A stretch of DNA of 64,000 nucleotides from CBDBUR01 sp965209065 (GTDB lineage: Bacteria; Pseudomonadota; Alphaproteobacteria; JAPOUT01; G958296285), in contig OZ242373.1 of NCBI GenBank assembly GCA_965209065.1, positions 186,001 through 250,000 on the forward strand, given 5' to 3'. The position numbers and the translations under genes are program-made. The notes beneath the pieces were generated by a model. The model had not been told where the DNA came from, did no database searches, and worked only from the letters and a program-made list of their open reading frames with translations. Of this stretch, positions 16,682 to 24,777 are shown piece by piece. Every line of letters starts with the position of its first letter. Position 1 is the first letter of the stretch.

Positions 16682-17488
16682 ATGTCGGTTAAAATTTTAG
16701 GCATTGTCAATATCACGACAGATAGTTTTTCGGACGGGGGTAAGTATCTTGAGTGCGAGCAAGCATTAAAGCACAGCAAAAATTTATTAGCACAAGGCGC
16801 GGATATTTTAGATTTAGGCGCGGCTTCTTCTCACCCTGATGCCAGCAAAGTAAGCGCCAGCGAGGAATTAAAAAGACTTAAACCCGTTGTCTCGGCGTTG
16901 AAGCAAGAGGGCGCGAGTATTAGCATTGATAGCTTTTCATCTCAAGTTCAATTATACGGGATCGCCGAAGGGGTGGATTACTTGAATGACGTTTCTGGTT
17001 TTATAGATGAATCTATTTATCCGCAGTTAGCGCAATCGCCGGCGCGTTTAATTGTGATGCACTCTATACAGAATGCAAAAACAGGTTCAGCCCGCGCAAC
17101 AAGAGAAGCCGCGCCAAAAGATATTTTTGATTCCATCTGTCGTTTTTTTGATTCACGTTTAGCCGCTTTGGTTAAGGCGGGCATAGATGAAAGCCGTTTC
17201 ATTTTAGATTGCGGCTGGGGTTTTTTTCTCGGCAATAGCCCCGAACCTTCTTTAGAGATGTTAGCGCGGTTAGGCGAGTTCAAAAAAAAATATGGCTTGC
17301 CGATACTCGTTTCGGTTTCGCGCAAGTCTTTTTTGCGTGCGGTCAGTGGCAGGCGTTTAGAGGAATCGAGTGCTGCCACCTTAGCCGCCGAGCTGTTCGC
17401 CACGCTTCAAGGCGCGGATTATATTCGCACTCACGAGCCTGCGCCGCTCAGGGACGGGCTGAAGCTTTATAACGCGCTCACTTTATAA
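16682..17488 (+). CDS. folP: Dihydropteroate synthase of the Sul (sulfonamide-insensitive) type
   Basis: DHPS joins p-aminobenzoate to the pterin diphosphate in folate synthesis and is the target of sulfonamides. This 268-residue protein lacks the usual GGESTRPGA loop and has instead LGAASSHPDA (residues 45-54), as in Sul1/Sul2. It also has the longer Sul-like LDCGWGFFLGNSPEPS loop (175-190), about two residues longer than the DPGFGFGKN loop of ordinary FolP, and the Sul-like SVSRKSFL and IRTHEPAPLRDGL ending. It differs from mobile Sul by Cys-Gly-Trp where DPGM is usual. No clear Shine-Dalgarno precedes the ATG, 9 bp after ftsH. The ftsH-folP*-glmM order is the one reported for chromosomal relatives of sul genes. 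Resistance is inferred. Confidence 0.88.
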   Translation: MSVKILGIVNITTDSFSDGGKYLECEQALKHSKNLLAQGADILDLGAASSHPDASKVSASEELKRLKPVVSALKQEGASISIDSFSSQVQLYGIAEGVDYLNDVSGFIDESIYPQLAQSPARLIVMHSIQNAKTGSARATREAAPKDIFDSICRFFDSRLAALVKAGIDESRFILDCGWGFFLGNSPEPSLEMLARLGEFKKKYGLPILVSVSRKSFLRAVSGRRLEESSAATLAAELFATLQGADYIRTHEPAPLRDGLKLYNALTL

Positions 17489-17525
17489 TGGACGACCCGC
17501 TACCGCTTAATTATAATGGCTTATT

Positions 17526-18887
17526 ATGAGCAAAAATTCTGGAAGAATATACTTCGGCACAGACGGCATGCGCGGCAGAGCCAACAGCTTCCCGATAACC
17601 GCAGAGACGGCTTTGCGTTTGGGACAAGCGGCGGGCAGAGTTTTTCGGCGCGGGGCTCATCGCCACCGCGTGGTGATTGGCAAGGATACGCGCCTTTCGG
17701 GCTATATGATGGAGTCGGCGCTTGTGGCGGGGCTCACCTCGATGGGAATGGACGTGTTTTTGTTTGGTCCTTTGCCAACGTCTGCGGTGTCTTTTCTCAC
17801 GCGCTCTTTGCGCGCGGACTTGGGGATTATGATTTCGGCTTCGCATAATGCTTTTATGGATAACGGCATAAAACTTTTTGGTCCTGATGGCTTCAAGCTT
17901 TCCGATGAGGAGGAGATAAATATCGAGAACCACATGGACGAAGGCTTGGACCAACATCTCGCGCAAGCAGAGAGCATCGGGCGGGCGAAAAGAATTGATG
18001 ACGCGCAGACGCGCTATATTGAATTTGCCAAAAACACTTTTCCAAAAGATTTAACGCTAGAGGGCATGCGCGTGATTGTTGATTGCGCGCACGGCGCTGC
18101 TTATAAGGTGGCGCCTGCGGTTTTTTGGGAGCTCGGCGCAGATGTTGTGGTGCTGGGGAACGCGCCGAATGGTCGCAATATCAATAAGGGTTCGGGCGCG
18201 GTTTTTCCCGATGCGATGCGTCAAAGGGTGCGCGAGGCAAAGGCGCACTTAGGCATAGCGCTCGATGGCGATGCCGACCGCCTCGTTCTCGCTGATGAAA
18301 AAGGCACGATTATTGATGGCGACCAGCTGCTCGCGACACTTGCGCTGCATTTTTCTAAACAAAAGCGGCTGAATAAAAACACGCTGGTTGCTACGGTGGC
18401 GTCTAATTTTGGTTTGGAGAAGTGCTTGACGGCGGCGGGCATTAGCCTTCACCGCACCCAAGTTGGCGACCGCTATGTTGGCGAAGCGATGCGCTCGCAA
18501 GGGTTTAATGTTGGCGGGGAAAGTTCGGGGCATGTGATTTTGTCCGACCACACCAGCACCGGCGATGGCATTGTCGCAGCGCTACAGGTCCTAGCGATTA
18601 TGCAACGCGAAAACAAAACCGCAAGCGAAGTCTGCACGCAATTTGAACCCTTCCCCCAAATTACTAAAAACATTGCCACGCAAAATAAAAAAGAAATTTT
18701 AGCAAAAGAAGATATACAAAAACACATCAAGCAAGCTGAGGCTTTGTTAAAAGGTTGTGGCAGTCGGTTGTTGGTGCGCCCGTCTGGCACCGAGCCGCTT
18801 ATTCGCATTATGGCAGAGGGAGAAAATGTCGAGCGGTTGAACGAAGTCGTTGGCGATTTAGCCACCGCTATAGAGAAGCAAACCTAA
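17526..18887 (+). CDS. glmM: Phosphoglucosamine mutase
   Basis: Converts glucosamine 6-phosphate to glucosamine 1-phosphate for UDP-GlcNAc, peptidoglycan and LPS synthesis. It has the entry motif FGTDGMRGRAN (residues 9-19), the phosphoserine loop ISASHNAFMDNGIKLFG, the Mg-binding LDGDADR and the C-terminal phosphate-binding RPSGTEPLIRIMAEG. The 453 residues match the family (about 445-455). It lies 37 bp after folP and its stop overlaps the thiD start by one base (TAATG). Confidence 0.95.
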   Translation: MSKNSGRIYFGTDGMRGRANSFPITAETALRLGQAAGRVFRRGAHRHRVVIGKDTRLSGYMMESALVAGLTSMGMDVFLFGPLPTSAVSFLTRSLRADLGIMISASHNAFMDNGIKLFGPDGFKLSDEEEINIENHMDEGLDQHLAQAESIGRAKRIDDAQTRYIEFAKNTFPKDLTLEGMRVIVDCAHGAAYKVAPAVFWELGADVVVLGNAPNGRNINKGSGAVFPDAMRQRVREAKAHLGIALDGDADRLVLADEKGTIIDGDQLLATLALHFSKQKRLNKNTLVATVASNFGLEKCLTAAGISLHRTQVGDRYVGEAMRSQGFNVGGESSGHVILSDHTSTGDGIVAALQVLAIMQRENKTASEVCTQFEPFPQITKNIATQNKKEILAKEDIQKHIKQAEALLKGCGSRLLVRPSGTEPLIRIMAEGENVERLNEVVGDLATAIEKQT

Positions 18888-19696
18888 TGACCGCGAGAAT
18901 TTTAGTCATCGCCGGCTCAGACTCTTCAGGCGGGGCAGGCATTCAAGCTGACATTAAAACCATCACGATGCTCGGCGGATATGCGGCAACCACCATTACC
19001 GCGCTCACCGCGCAAAACACGCAAGAGGTTCATGCCATTTATCCCGTGCCGCCAGAGTTCATCAAGCAGCAAATTGAAACGACCCTTGACGACATCGGCG
19101 CGGACGTGATTAAAATAGGTATGCTCGGCGATAGCGCGGTGATTTCGGCTGTCGCAGAAGCCATTGCGCCCGCGCTAGACAAGGGTGCGCGCCTTGTGCT
19201 TGACCCGGTGATGGTCGCTAAGGGCGGCGCGGAGCTGTTGGCGCAAGAGGCAATCGCCAGCTTGACGAGCAAACTTTTGCCGCTCGCTACTTTGATAACG
19301 CCTAATCTCGCCGAAGCGGCGAAGCTTTCGCGGCAAAGCACGCAAAGTGTGCAGAGCGAAAGCGAGCGCATCGCCACCGCGAAAACGTTACAAACTTTAG
19401 GTGCGAAAAATGTTTTGATAACAGGCGGCGCTTTAAGTGGCGAAACTCTGTTTGATGTTTTGGTAGATGAAACCGGCAAGGAAGAAATTTTCAAGCATTC
19501 GCGTCAAGACACGAAAAACACGCACGGCACAGGTTGCACTTTAGCCAGCGCGATTGCAACGGGGGTAGGTCAAGGGCTAGACTTATCGCAAGCGATAAAG
19601 CGCGCGGTTGATTTCGTGCAGAAAGCTATTGCCGCTAATCCTCGTTTAGGCAAGGGGCACGGACCTTTAGGGCATGGTCAAGTAAAGTGGCAATAG
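18887..19696 (+). CDS. thiD: Hydroxymethylpyrimidine/phosphomethylpyrimidine kinase
   Basis: Phosphorylates HMP and then HMP-phosphate for thiamine synthesis or salvage. Signature segments are VIAGSDSSGGAGIQADIKT (residues 6-24), TALTAQNTQ, IKIGMLGD, LDPVMVAKGG and KNTHGTGCTLASAIA, with the catalytic glycine-rich GTGC. The open frame extends upstream into glmM, but the ATG at 18887 is the correct start because it gives MTARILVIAGSD and the TAATG junction with glmM. The protein is 269 residues and overlaps the following gene by 10 bp. Confidence 0.92.
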   Translation: MTARILVIAGSDSSGGAGIQADIKTITMLGGYAATTITALTAQNTQEVHAIYPVPPEFIKQQIETTLDDIGADVIKIGMLGDSAVISAVAEAIAPALDKGARLVLDPVMVAKGGAELLAQEAIASLTSKLLPLATLITPNLAEAAKLSRQSTQSVQSESERIATAKTLQTLGAKNVLITGGALSGETLFDVLVDETGKEEIFKHSRQDTKNTHGTGCTLASAIATGVGQGLDLSQAIKRAVDFVQKAIAANPRLGKGHGPLGHGQVKWQ

Positions 19697-20505
19697 ATTT
19701 TTATATTGTGAATGCTTTCACGCAAGATAAGTTTGGCGGCAACCCCGCCGCAGTCTGCCCGCTTGATAGCTGGCTTGACGATGATTTAATGCAAAACATT
19801 GCGGTGCAACACAATTTATCCGAGACCGCTTTTTTTGTTTTGGAAAAAGATAAACCGACAAAATTACGTTGGTTCACTCCTAGCGTGGAAGTAGAATTTT
19901 GTGGGCATGCCACCTTAGCCTCCGCCCATGTTATTTTAAGCACCTTAGCCCCGCAACGAAGCGAGATAAAGTTCGCTACAAAAAAAGGAGAGCTGCTGGT
20001 TAAAAAACACAGCACGCATGCTAACTATTACGAGATGACTCTACCGCTTGAGCCGAGCACGCCTTATACTGCTCCTGCGCTTTTACTCGATGGCATTCGA
20101 GCCAAACCGCAGGAGGCTTGGCAAGGTGCCAATATAATGCTGGTCTATGAAAACCAAAAAGCGATAGAAGCCCTGTCGCCCGATTGGGCTTCGCTCAAAG
20201 CATTTTGCGCCGAGCATAATGTTGGCATTATCGCTACCGCAAAGGGCGATGAGGTTGATTTTGTTTCACGTTTTTTTGCTCCGGCGCACGGCATTAACGA
20301 AGATCCGGTGACAGGCTCAGCCCATTGTCAGCTTGCGCCCTATTGGTTGGGGAAACTCGGCAAGGCGCAGATGAGCGCGCGCCAGCTTTCTAGCAGGGGC
20401 GGGGAGCTCGATTGCGTCCTTGATGGCGATAAGGTGCTTATTTTAGGCGGTTGTGTGCCGTTTTCCTACGGCGCAATAGATTTAACTAATTTTGAGATAG
20501 AATGA
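19687..20505 (+). CDS. PhzF family isomerase
   Basis: A member of the PhzF/diaminopimelate-epimerase-like fold. Visible are FTQDKFGGNPAAVC, the catalytic glutamate in NLSETAFF (about residue 45), EFCGHATLASAHV and the second-domain NEDPVTGSAHC motif. The 272-residue length fits. Most such proteins outside phenazine clusters have unknown substrates, and no phenazine genes are present here. The start is GTG at 19687 inside the thiD 3' end, and the stop overlaps the pyrF start as ATGA, so it belongs to the glmM-thiD operon. Confidence 0.85.
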   Translation: MAIDFYIVNAFTQDKFGGNPAAVCPLDSWLDDDLMQNIAVQHNLSETAFFVLEKDKPTKLRWFTPSVEVEFCGHATLASAHVILSTLAPQRSEIKFATKKGELLVKKHSTHANYYEMTLPLEPSTPYTAPALLLDGIRAKPQEAWQGANIMLVYENQKAIEALSPDWASLKAFCAEHNVGIIATAKGDEVDFVSRFFAPAHGINEDPVTGSAHCQLAPYWLGKLGKAQMSARQLSSRGGELDCVLDGDKVLILGGCVPFSYGAIDLTNFEIE

Positions 20506-21419
20506 GGTATAATAAAGCTATGTCGCAAACAGCTAAGATTCTAAATTTTCCGAATCGCCATTTAACTCGCAAGGGGCTCGCTCGCGAGGCGCTCACGCCC
20601 GAGTCGCTGACGACCGAGTCGCTCGCGACCGAGTCGCTCGCGACCGAGCAAGACGCAAGGTCTGCTGGCGCAAGCTTCGCGTGTCAATTTCAGGCGCGCG
20701 CCGAAAGGTATTCGCCTTTCTGTTTGGGGATAGATCCATCGGATAAAGTTTTACGAGACAGAAGTCTCGCCGATACTTGCGCCGACTGGAGCGAACAAAT
20801 CATCAAAGAGGGTGTTGCGGTCGTTAAGCCGCAGGTGGCTTACTTCGAGCGGTTTGGTTCTCAAGGGATTAAAGTGCTAGAGGTGCTAACGCAAACGCTT
20901 CGCCAAGAGGGGGTGCTGGTTCTGCTTGATGTCAAGCGCGGAGACATAGAGCAAACCAACTGCGCCTATGCTGAGGCTTATTTTGGTGAAAAAAGCGCAC
21001 TATGCGCCGATGCCATAACGACAAGTGCCTATTTAGGTTTTGACGAGCTGAAACCTTTTTTCGAGGCAGGTTATGTTTTTGTGGTGGCGGCATCGTCGAA
21101 TGAAGCGGGCTTAAAATCGCCTTACCAGCAGGGTGCTAGCCTCGCGCACTTGATTGACAAAATCGCGACTGAGTCCAACGCGGGCGCGGTGATTGGCGCG
21201 ACAAGAAAAGATATTAGCGCAAAAACTTTAGCACCTTTGGCTGATAGTCTTTTGCTTTGTCCGGGTATTGGCGCACAGGGCGCGGGCTTTGAAGTCTTCG
21301 AGAAATTTTCCAATAAGCATAATGTTATTCCAACGGCAAGTCGCTCGGTTTTAGAGGCGGATAATTTTGTTGAAAGCCTTAAACAGCATAAGGCACTTGC
21401 CGCGAAACAGCTGCGATAA
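20502..21419 (+). CDS. pyrF: Orotidine 5'-phosphate decarboxylase (type 2)
   Basis: Decarboxylates OMP to UMP in pyrimidine synthesis. The core has FCLGIDPSDKVL, the VVKPQVAYFERFG stretch, and the catalytic LLDVKRGDIEQT (K and D array), followed by VIGATRKD and LLCPGIGAQGAG. These are features of the longer PyrF subfamily. Unusually, residues about 20-52 are a low-complexity N-terminal extension built from ESLxT repeats encoded by a 15-bp tandem repeat. The start may be ATG 20502 (ATGA overlap) or ATG 20520. Neither has a strong Shine-Dalgarno. Confidence 0.88.
   Translation: MRYNKAMSQTAKILNFPNRHLTRKGLAREALTPESLTTESLATESLATEQDARSAGASFACQFQARAERYSPFCLGIDPSDKVLRDRSLADTCADWSEQIIKEGVAVVKPQVAYFERFGSQGIKVLEVLTQTLRQEGVLVLLDVKRGDIEQTNCAYAEAYFGEKSALCADAITTSAYLGFDELKPFFEAGYVFVVAASSNEAGLKSPYQQGASLAHLIDKIATESNAGAVIGATRKDISAKTLAPLADSLLLCPGIGAQGAGFEVFEKFSNKHNVIPTASRSVLEADNFVESLKQHKALAAKQLR
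20592..20651 (+). repeat. 15-bp tandem repeat inside pyrF
   Basis: Four units of 15 bp (20592-20606, 20607-20621, 20622-20636, 20637-20651) follow the form CTCGCGACCGAGTCG with small changes. They encode repeated LATES/LTTES pentapeptides upstream of the catalytic barrel. The period is a multiple of three, so copy number could vary without breaking the frame. Confidence 0.85.
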
Positions 21420-21425
21420 TTTCGT

Positions 21426-22073
21426 TTAACTATTTTTAATAAGAGGGTTGTTTTTCTCGCGCCACATGTGGAAGGATAGAAAAGTGCGAAAGGGGCGAAA
21501 ATGCGCGGCGAGTTCTTGCCCTTTATTTTCATCGATTTTAACAAGGTTCGCGAAGGTGCGCCTAACGGCGAGGTCTCCCTGCGGCCAGATGTCCTTATCG
21601 CGGCAATAGAAAATGCCAACCATATCTGCAGTCCAAACACCGATGCCGTCTAAACGTGAGAGATAAACAATGCGCTCGTCGTGGGGCATGGCTTTGACGC
21701 GCCTTGCGGAAACTTCACCCGCGCGGTTGGCTTCGCCGAGTCCAATCAAAAAGCGCGTTTTATTATTGGAGATACCGCAACCACGAATTTTGCGCTCATT
21801 GTGAGGGGCTAGAAAATCGGCAAAATTACTTTTTGTTTCTGCTTGCTCTAGGATTCTCTGCCAAAAGACAGCCGCCACTTTAGCCGCCACCTGCTGCCCG
21901 ACAATGGCGCGCGCTAGCACAAAAATCAAACTTCCGCGCGGTCGCGTGGGCATTTCAGCAGCACCTGCGGATTTTAGCAGTTGGTGGAGGGTCTTGCCCT
22001 TTTTGTGCGCTTTTGCTGTCTTCAACAAAAAGCGATGAGCTTGTTTGTTTAGTTGAGTAAAATCTTCGGGCAT
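21426..22073 (-). CDS. DNA-3-methyladenine glycosylase (AlkA/HhH-GPD type)
   Basis: A base-excision repair glycosylase removing alkylated purines. The helix-hairpin-helix and Gly/Pro-Asp loop are seen as LDGIGVWTADMVGIF (about residues 139-153), and the catalytic aspartate is in DIWPQGDLAVRRTF. The upstream IVGQQVAAKVAAVFWQR helix is characteristic of the AlkA branch. The length of 215 residues is typical for short bacterial forms lacking the AlkA N-terminal domain. It converges on pyrF, with 6 bp between stops. Confidence 0.88.
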   Translation of the reverse strand: MPEDFTQLNKQAHRFLLKTAKAHKKGKTLHQLLKSAGAAEMPTRPRGSLIFVLARAIVGQQVAAKVAAVFWQRILEQAETKSNFADFLAPHNERKIRGCGISNNKTRFLIGLGEANRAGEVSARRVKAMPHDERIVYLSRLDGIGVWTADMVGIFYCRDKDIWPQGDLAVRRTFANLVKIDENKGQELAAHFRPFRTFLSFHMWREKNNPLIKNS

Positions 22074-22093
22074 TATAGTTGGGTGTTGTGCGG

Positions 22094-23062
22094 TTATCTT
22101 CTTTGCCGCCAGTTCATTCCCTCAAGGAAGGCGAGGACATCGCGCGCCGAGCGCCCGGGAATTTCTTCATTTGGAATGTGCCCTACATTATCGTAAATCA
22201 CCAGCGTAGAGTTTGGGAGGTCGCGATTAAACTTACTTGCCATAGAAACAGGAGTGAGTTTATCCTCGCGTCCCCACAAGATGAGGGTCGGCGTATTGAT
22301 AGCGCCTCGCGGCGGTGGAGATAGGGTTCGCCTATCGAGTGCGAAGCGGAGGGCAGAAGCGCGTCTTTGTCCTTGGCGGAGGTTGAGCTCGACATAGCGT
22401 TGGATAAGCTTCCCGGTTACCACGGGGGCGTTGTTGTAGGCGACGCGCACGCCTTCTTCCGCCATAGAGCGCGAATGAATTTTCTGAAAGAGCCAGCGGA
22501 AAGGGGCAAAGCGCAAGAGGCGGAATATCACTGGTCCGCTGCTTGCGTTGTTGGGGTAGCCTGAGCTATCGACAAGAATAAGTCCGAGCACTTTCTGCGG
22601 GAAGTTAAGGGTATAACGCCAGCTCACATTTCCGCCCATAGAGTTGCCGCCAAGCACGAACTGGTCTAGCCCGATATGATTAACGACCTCATCAACGAAG
22701 CGGACGTAAGAAGGGAGAGAGTAATCCTCTTTGATGTCGGTGCCGGTGAGTCCGTGACCGGGAAAATCTAGGGTGATGATTCGGTATTTGTCTCCGAGTC
22801 GCCTCACCCATGGCTCCCAGGTGTGAAGCGAGGCGTTAGAGCCGTGTAGCAAAACGATAGGTGCGCCGTCTCTGCGCCCTTCATCGCGGATGTGGGCTTT
22901 TTGTCCGGAGCGTAAAGTGATAATTTGCGAATTCTCATTTTTATAGCGCGCATCTATCTCGCTCGGCTTGAGGTCTGAGGTTATCATTGTCGCGAGCAGA
23001 ATCGCCACGCCCACAATAGGCACCGCCAGCACAAGTGCGCCAATTTTTATAATTTTATTCAT
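22094..23062 (-). CDS. Alpha/beta hydrolase, membrane-anchored
   Basis: The first 25 residues form a hydrophobic signal anchor. The rest is an alpha/beta hydrolase fold: oxyanion HG in IVLLHGSNASLHTW, DFPGHGLTG, nucleophile elbow GGNSMGGN (serine about residue 144), acid GREDKLTP and histidine VGHIPNEE. The 322-residue size fits this broad family of esterases, lipases and C-C hydrolases. The substrate cannot be deduced. It lies 20 bp upstream of the glycosylase gene on the same strand and could be cotranscribed. Confidence 0.85.
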   Translation of the reverse strand: MNKIIKIGALVLAVPIVGVAILLATMITSDLKPSEIDARYKNENSQIITLRSGQKAHIRDEGRRDGAPIVLLHGSNASLHTWEPWVRRLGDKYRIITLDFPGHGLTGTDIKEDYSLPSYVRFVDEVVNHIGLDQFVLGGNSMGGNVSWRYTLNFPQKVLGLILVDSSGYPNNASSGPVIFRLLRFAPFRWLFQKIHSRSMAEEGVRVAYNNAPVVTGKLIQRYVELNLRQGQRRASALRFALDRRTLSPPPRGAINTPTLILWGREDKLTPVSMASKFNRDLPNSTLVIYDNVGHIPNEEIPGRSARDVLAFLEGMNWRQRR

Positions 23063-23149
23063 TTTCTCCCCTGCCTTTAATACTATTATATATATTTGTG
23101 TCTGCCTTTCAACCTTGATTCAAGTTTTAACAATTATTTTCTTTTTTAC

Positions 23150-23178
23150 TTGACGGCCTCTCAATTTTTTATTATATA
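23150..23178 (+). promoter_or_regulatory. Possible promoter of the first tandem subtilase
   Basis: TTGACG (23150-23155) and TATATA (23173-23178) with 17-bp spacing lie 55 bp before the gene, in very AT-rich DNA. The -35 is five of six, the -10 four of six. Confidence 0.4.
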
Positions 23179-23194
23179 CCATATAGTTATAAAT

Positions 23195-23244
23195 CAAATA
23201 ATAAATTCATGTATTAAAGGGGGACTTTAACAATGAAAAAAACA
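23195..23244 (+). repeat. Direct repeat, copy 1: subtilase leader
   Basis: The leader and first codons of the first subtilase recur almost exactly at 24728-24777. The repeated similarity continues inside the genes, in particular over 23405-23725 versus 24925-25250, while the catalytic domains differ much more. Confidence 0.85.
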
Positions 23245-24684
23245 ATAAAAAAACAACTTTTTTTAGGAGCAATTCTTGCCTTCTCTTTAAGCCTTTTGGG
23301 CGCGCAACCAGCAAGCGCAAACACCGATATTTCTAATTTTGATTATCGACTAGGGAAGCGCGACACTTATTTTAGGGATTTGTTTTATAGTGAATTGTTT
23401 TTCAATTTGGGGAATATCTGGGGTAGCTATGCTGGCAGACCTGCTCTTACCATAAATGATGGCGCTCGCGAACGCTTCTATAAGGCAATGAGCCGTGAAG
23501 AGCCTTTTATGTTCAGCTTTGGTATAACCGAGCAAACCTATATCGGAAAAAAGAGCATCAGGGGTAAAGTCATCAAACCTACGAGCTATAGTTACAGCTC
23601 TGTAAGGTTTCCATTTTACAAAATTCCAACTTGGTGGATACCCGCGAGCCACAGGAGTCAATGGACTCAGAGCGGTAATTATTCCTATCTACACACAACC
23701 TTTAAGACGCTAACCTTACCTGCGCCGCAAGATGTTAAACGCGCTTGGGTGCAAGGCTGGACCGGGTATGGAAAACGCGTCTTGATTATGGATGGCTTTG
23801 GCGTTCAAGGAAGAACGCAAGGAAACCATGATACGCACGGCTATGCGGTTTGGGCTGCAGTCTTATCTATCGCGCCACGTAGCTTTATTAGGGGATTAAA
23901 CTTTTTCGGAGAGACCCGCGCCTCTAGAATTTTCGGCTCGTCGAAAAAATATGGCGATGATGGTGTGCGCGATGCGCTCTACCGCGAAAGGGTGGGCAGC
24001 TGGAAGCACTTTAAGGCGGAACATCATGACGTTGTTAATTTGAGTATTGGATACACTCCGATTGATGATAGTCATAAAAGTGTGAGAGATTCTGTAGCCA
24101 ACTCTCTCACCAGCTATAAATACATGAAAGATTTGATAGGCGAGAACCCTGTTATTGCAAAAGATTTAGGCGATGCGGTCATCACGAAATCTGCGGGCAA
24201 TGAATCAACGGAGGCAGGATTCGATCCTAGCAACCTAGCTTTATTGTGGCACACGAGCACCCAGCCGCGCACGCTCATTGTTGGCGCCACCGATGGCTAC
24301 GCGGCAGACCCCGGCGGCGCGCCAATATCTTCTTACAGCAACTTTGCGGGGAAGAATCAAGAAGTCCAAGACAGATTTATTCTCGCCAATGGCAATAGCC
24401 CTTTTACGCACGATGTGGAGCTTCATAATGATGGTGAGCTTGAAAAAACTTTCACCATAGCGAAAACGATAGGCACATCCCTATCTGCGCCGCGTGTTGC
24501 GGGTTATGCGGTGATTGTGCGGCAGAAGTTCCCTCGCCTCACAGGCGGGCAGACGGCTTCGGTTATTTTGGAGACAGCAACCTATAAGGGATTAGGCTGT
24601 GAGCCCAACTGCGCGAGAAATATCTATGGACGCGGCAGAGTGGATTTACCGAAAGCGCTTGCGCCCATCGGGGGGATACGCTAA
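23233..24684 (+). CDS. Secreted subtilisin-like (S8) serine protease
   Basis: A 483-residue protein with a Sec signal peptide (cleavage near PASA/NT, residues 26-31). The S8 triad is assigned to D187 (LIMDGFG), H202 (DTHGYAVWAA) and S416 (GTSLSAPRVAGY), with the oxyanion Asn at N323 (KSAGNES). About 150 residues before the catalytic domain form an N-terminal region (WIPASH, SREEPFMFSFG) with no recognised family. It shares RGRVDLPKAL endings with its neighbour and a similar end with the lipoprotein subtilase at 6.1 kb. Unlike that one it lacks a coupled barrel gene. RBS is the GGGGG-type run in AAAGGGGGACTTT. Substrate unknown. Confidence 0.82.
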   Translation: MKKTIKKQLFLGAILAFSLSLLGAQPASANTDISNFDYRLGKRDTYFRDLFYSELFFNLGNIWGSYAGRPALTINDGARERFYKAMSREEPFMFSFGITEQTYIGKKSIRGKVIKPTSYSYSSVRFPFYKIPTWWIPASHRSQWTQSGNYSYLHTTFKTLTLPAPQDVKRAWVQGWTGYGKRVLIMDGFGVQGRTQGNHDTHGYAVWAAVLSIAPRSFIRGLNFFGETRASRIFGSSKKYGDDGVRDALYRERVGSWKHFKAEHHDVVNLSIGYTPIDDSHKSVRDSVANSLTSYKYMKDLIGENPVIAKDLGDAVITKSAGNESTEAGFDPSNLALLWHTSTQPRTLIVGATDGYAADPGGAPISSYSNFAGKNQEVQDRFILANGNSPFTHDVELHNDGELEKTFTIAKTIGTSLSAPRVAGYAVIVRQKFPRLTGGQTASVILETATYKGLGCEPNCARNIYGRGRVDLPKALAPIGGIR

Positions 24685-24727
24685 AGTTGGTTAGCGAAAG
24701 CGAATCATCTAGTAAATAGCTATAAAA

Positions 24728-24777
24728 CAAATAATAAATTCATGTATTAAAGGGGGACTTTAACAATGAAAAAGCAA
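24728..24777 (+). repeat. Direct repeat, copy 2: subtilase leader
   Basis: Second copy of the leader found at 23195-23244, including the AAAGGGGGACTTT ribosome-binding region. The promoter of the first copy lies outside the repeat, so this gene may depend on read-through from the first. Confidence 0.85.
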
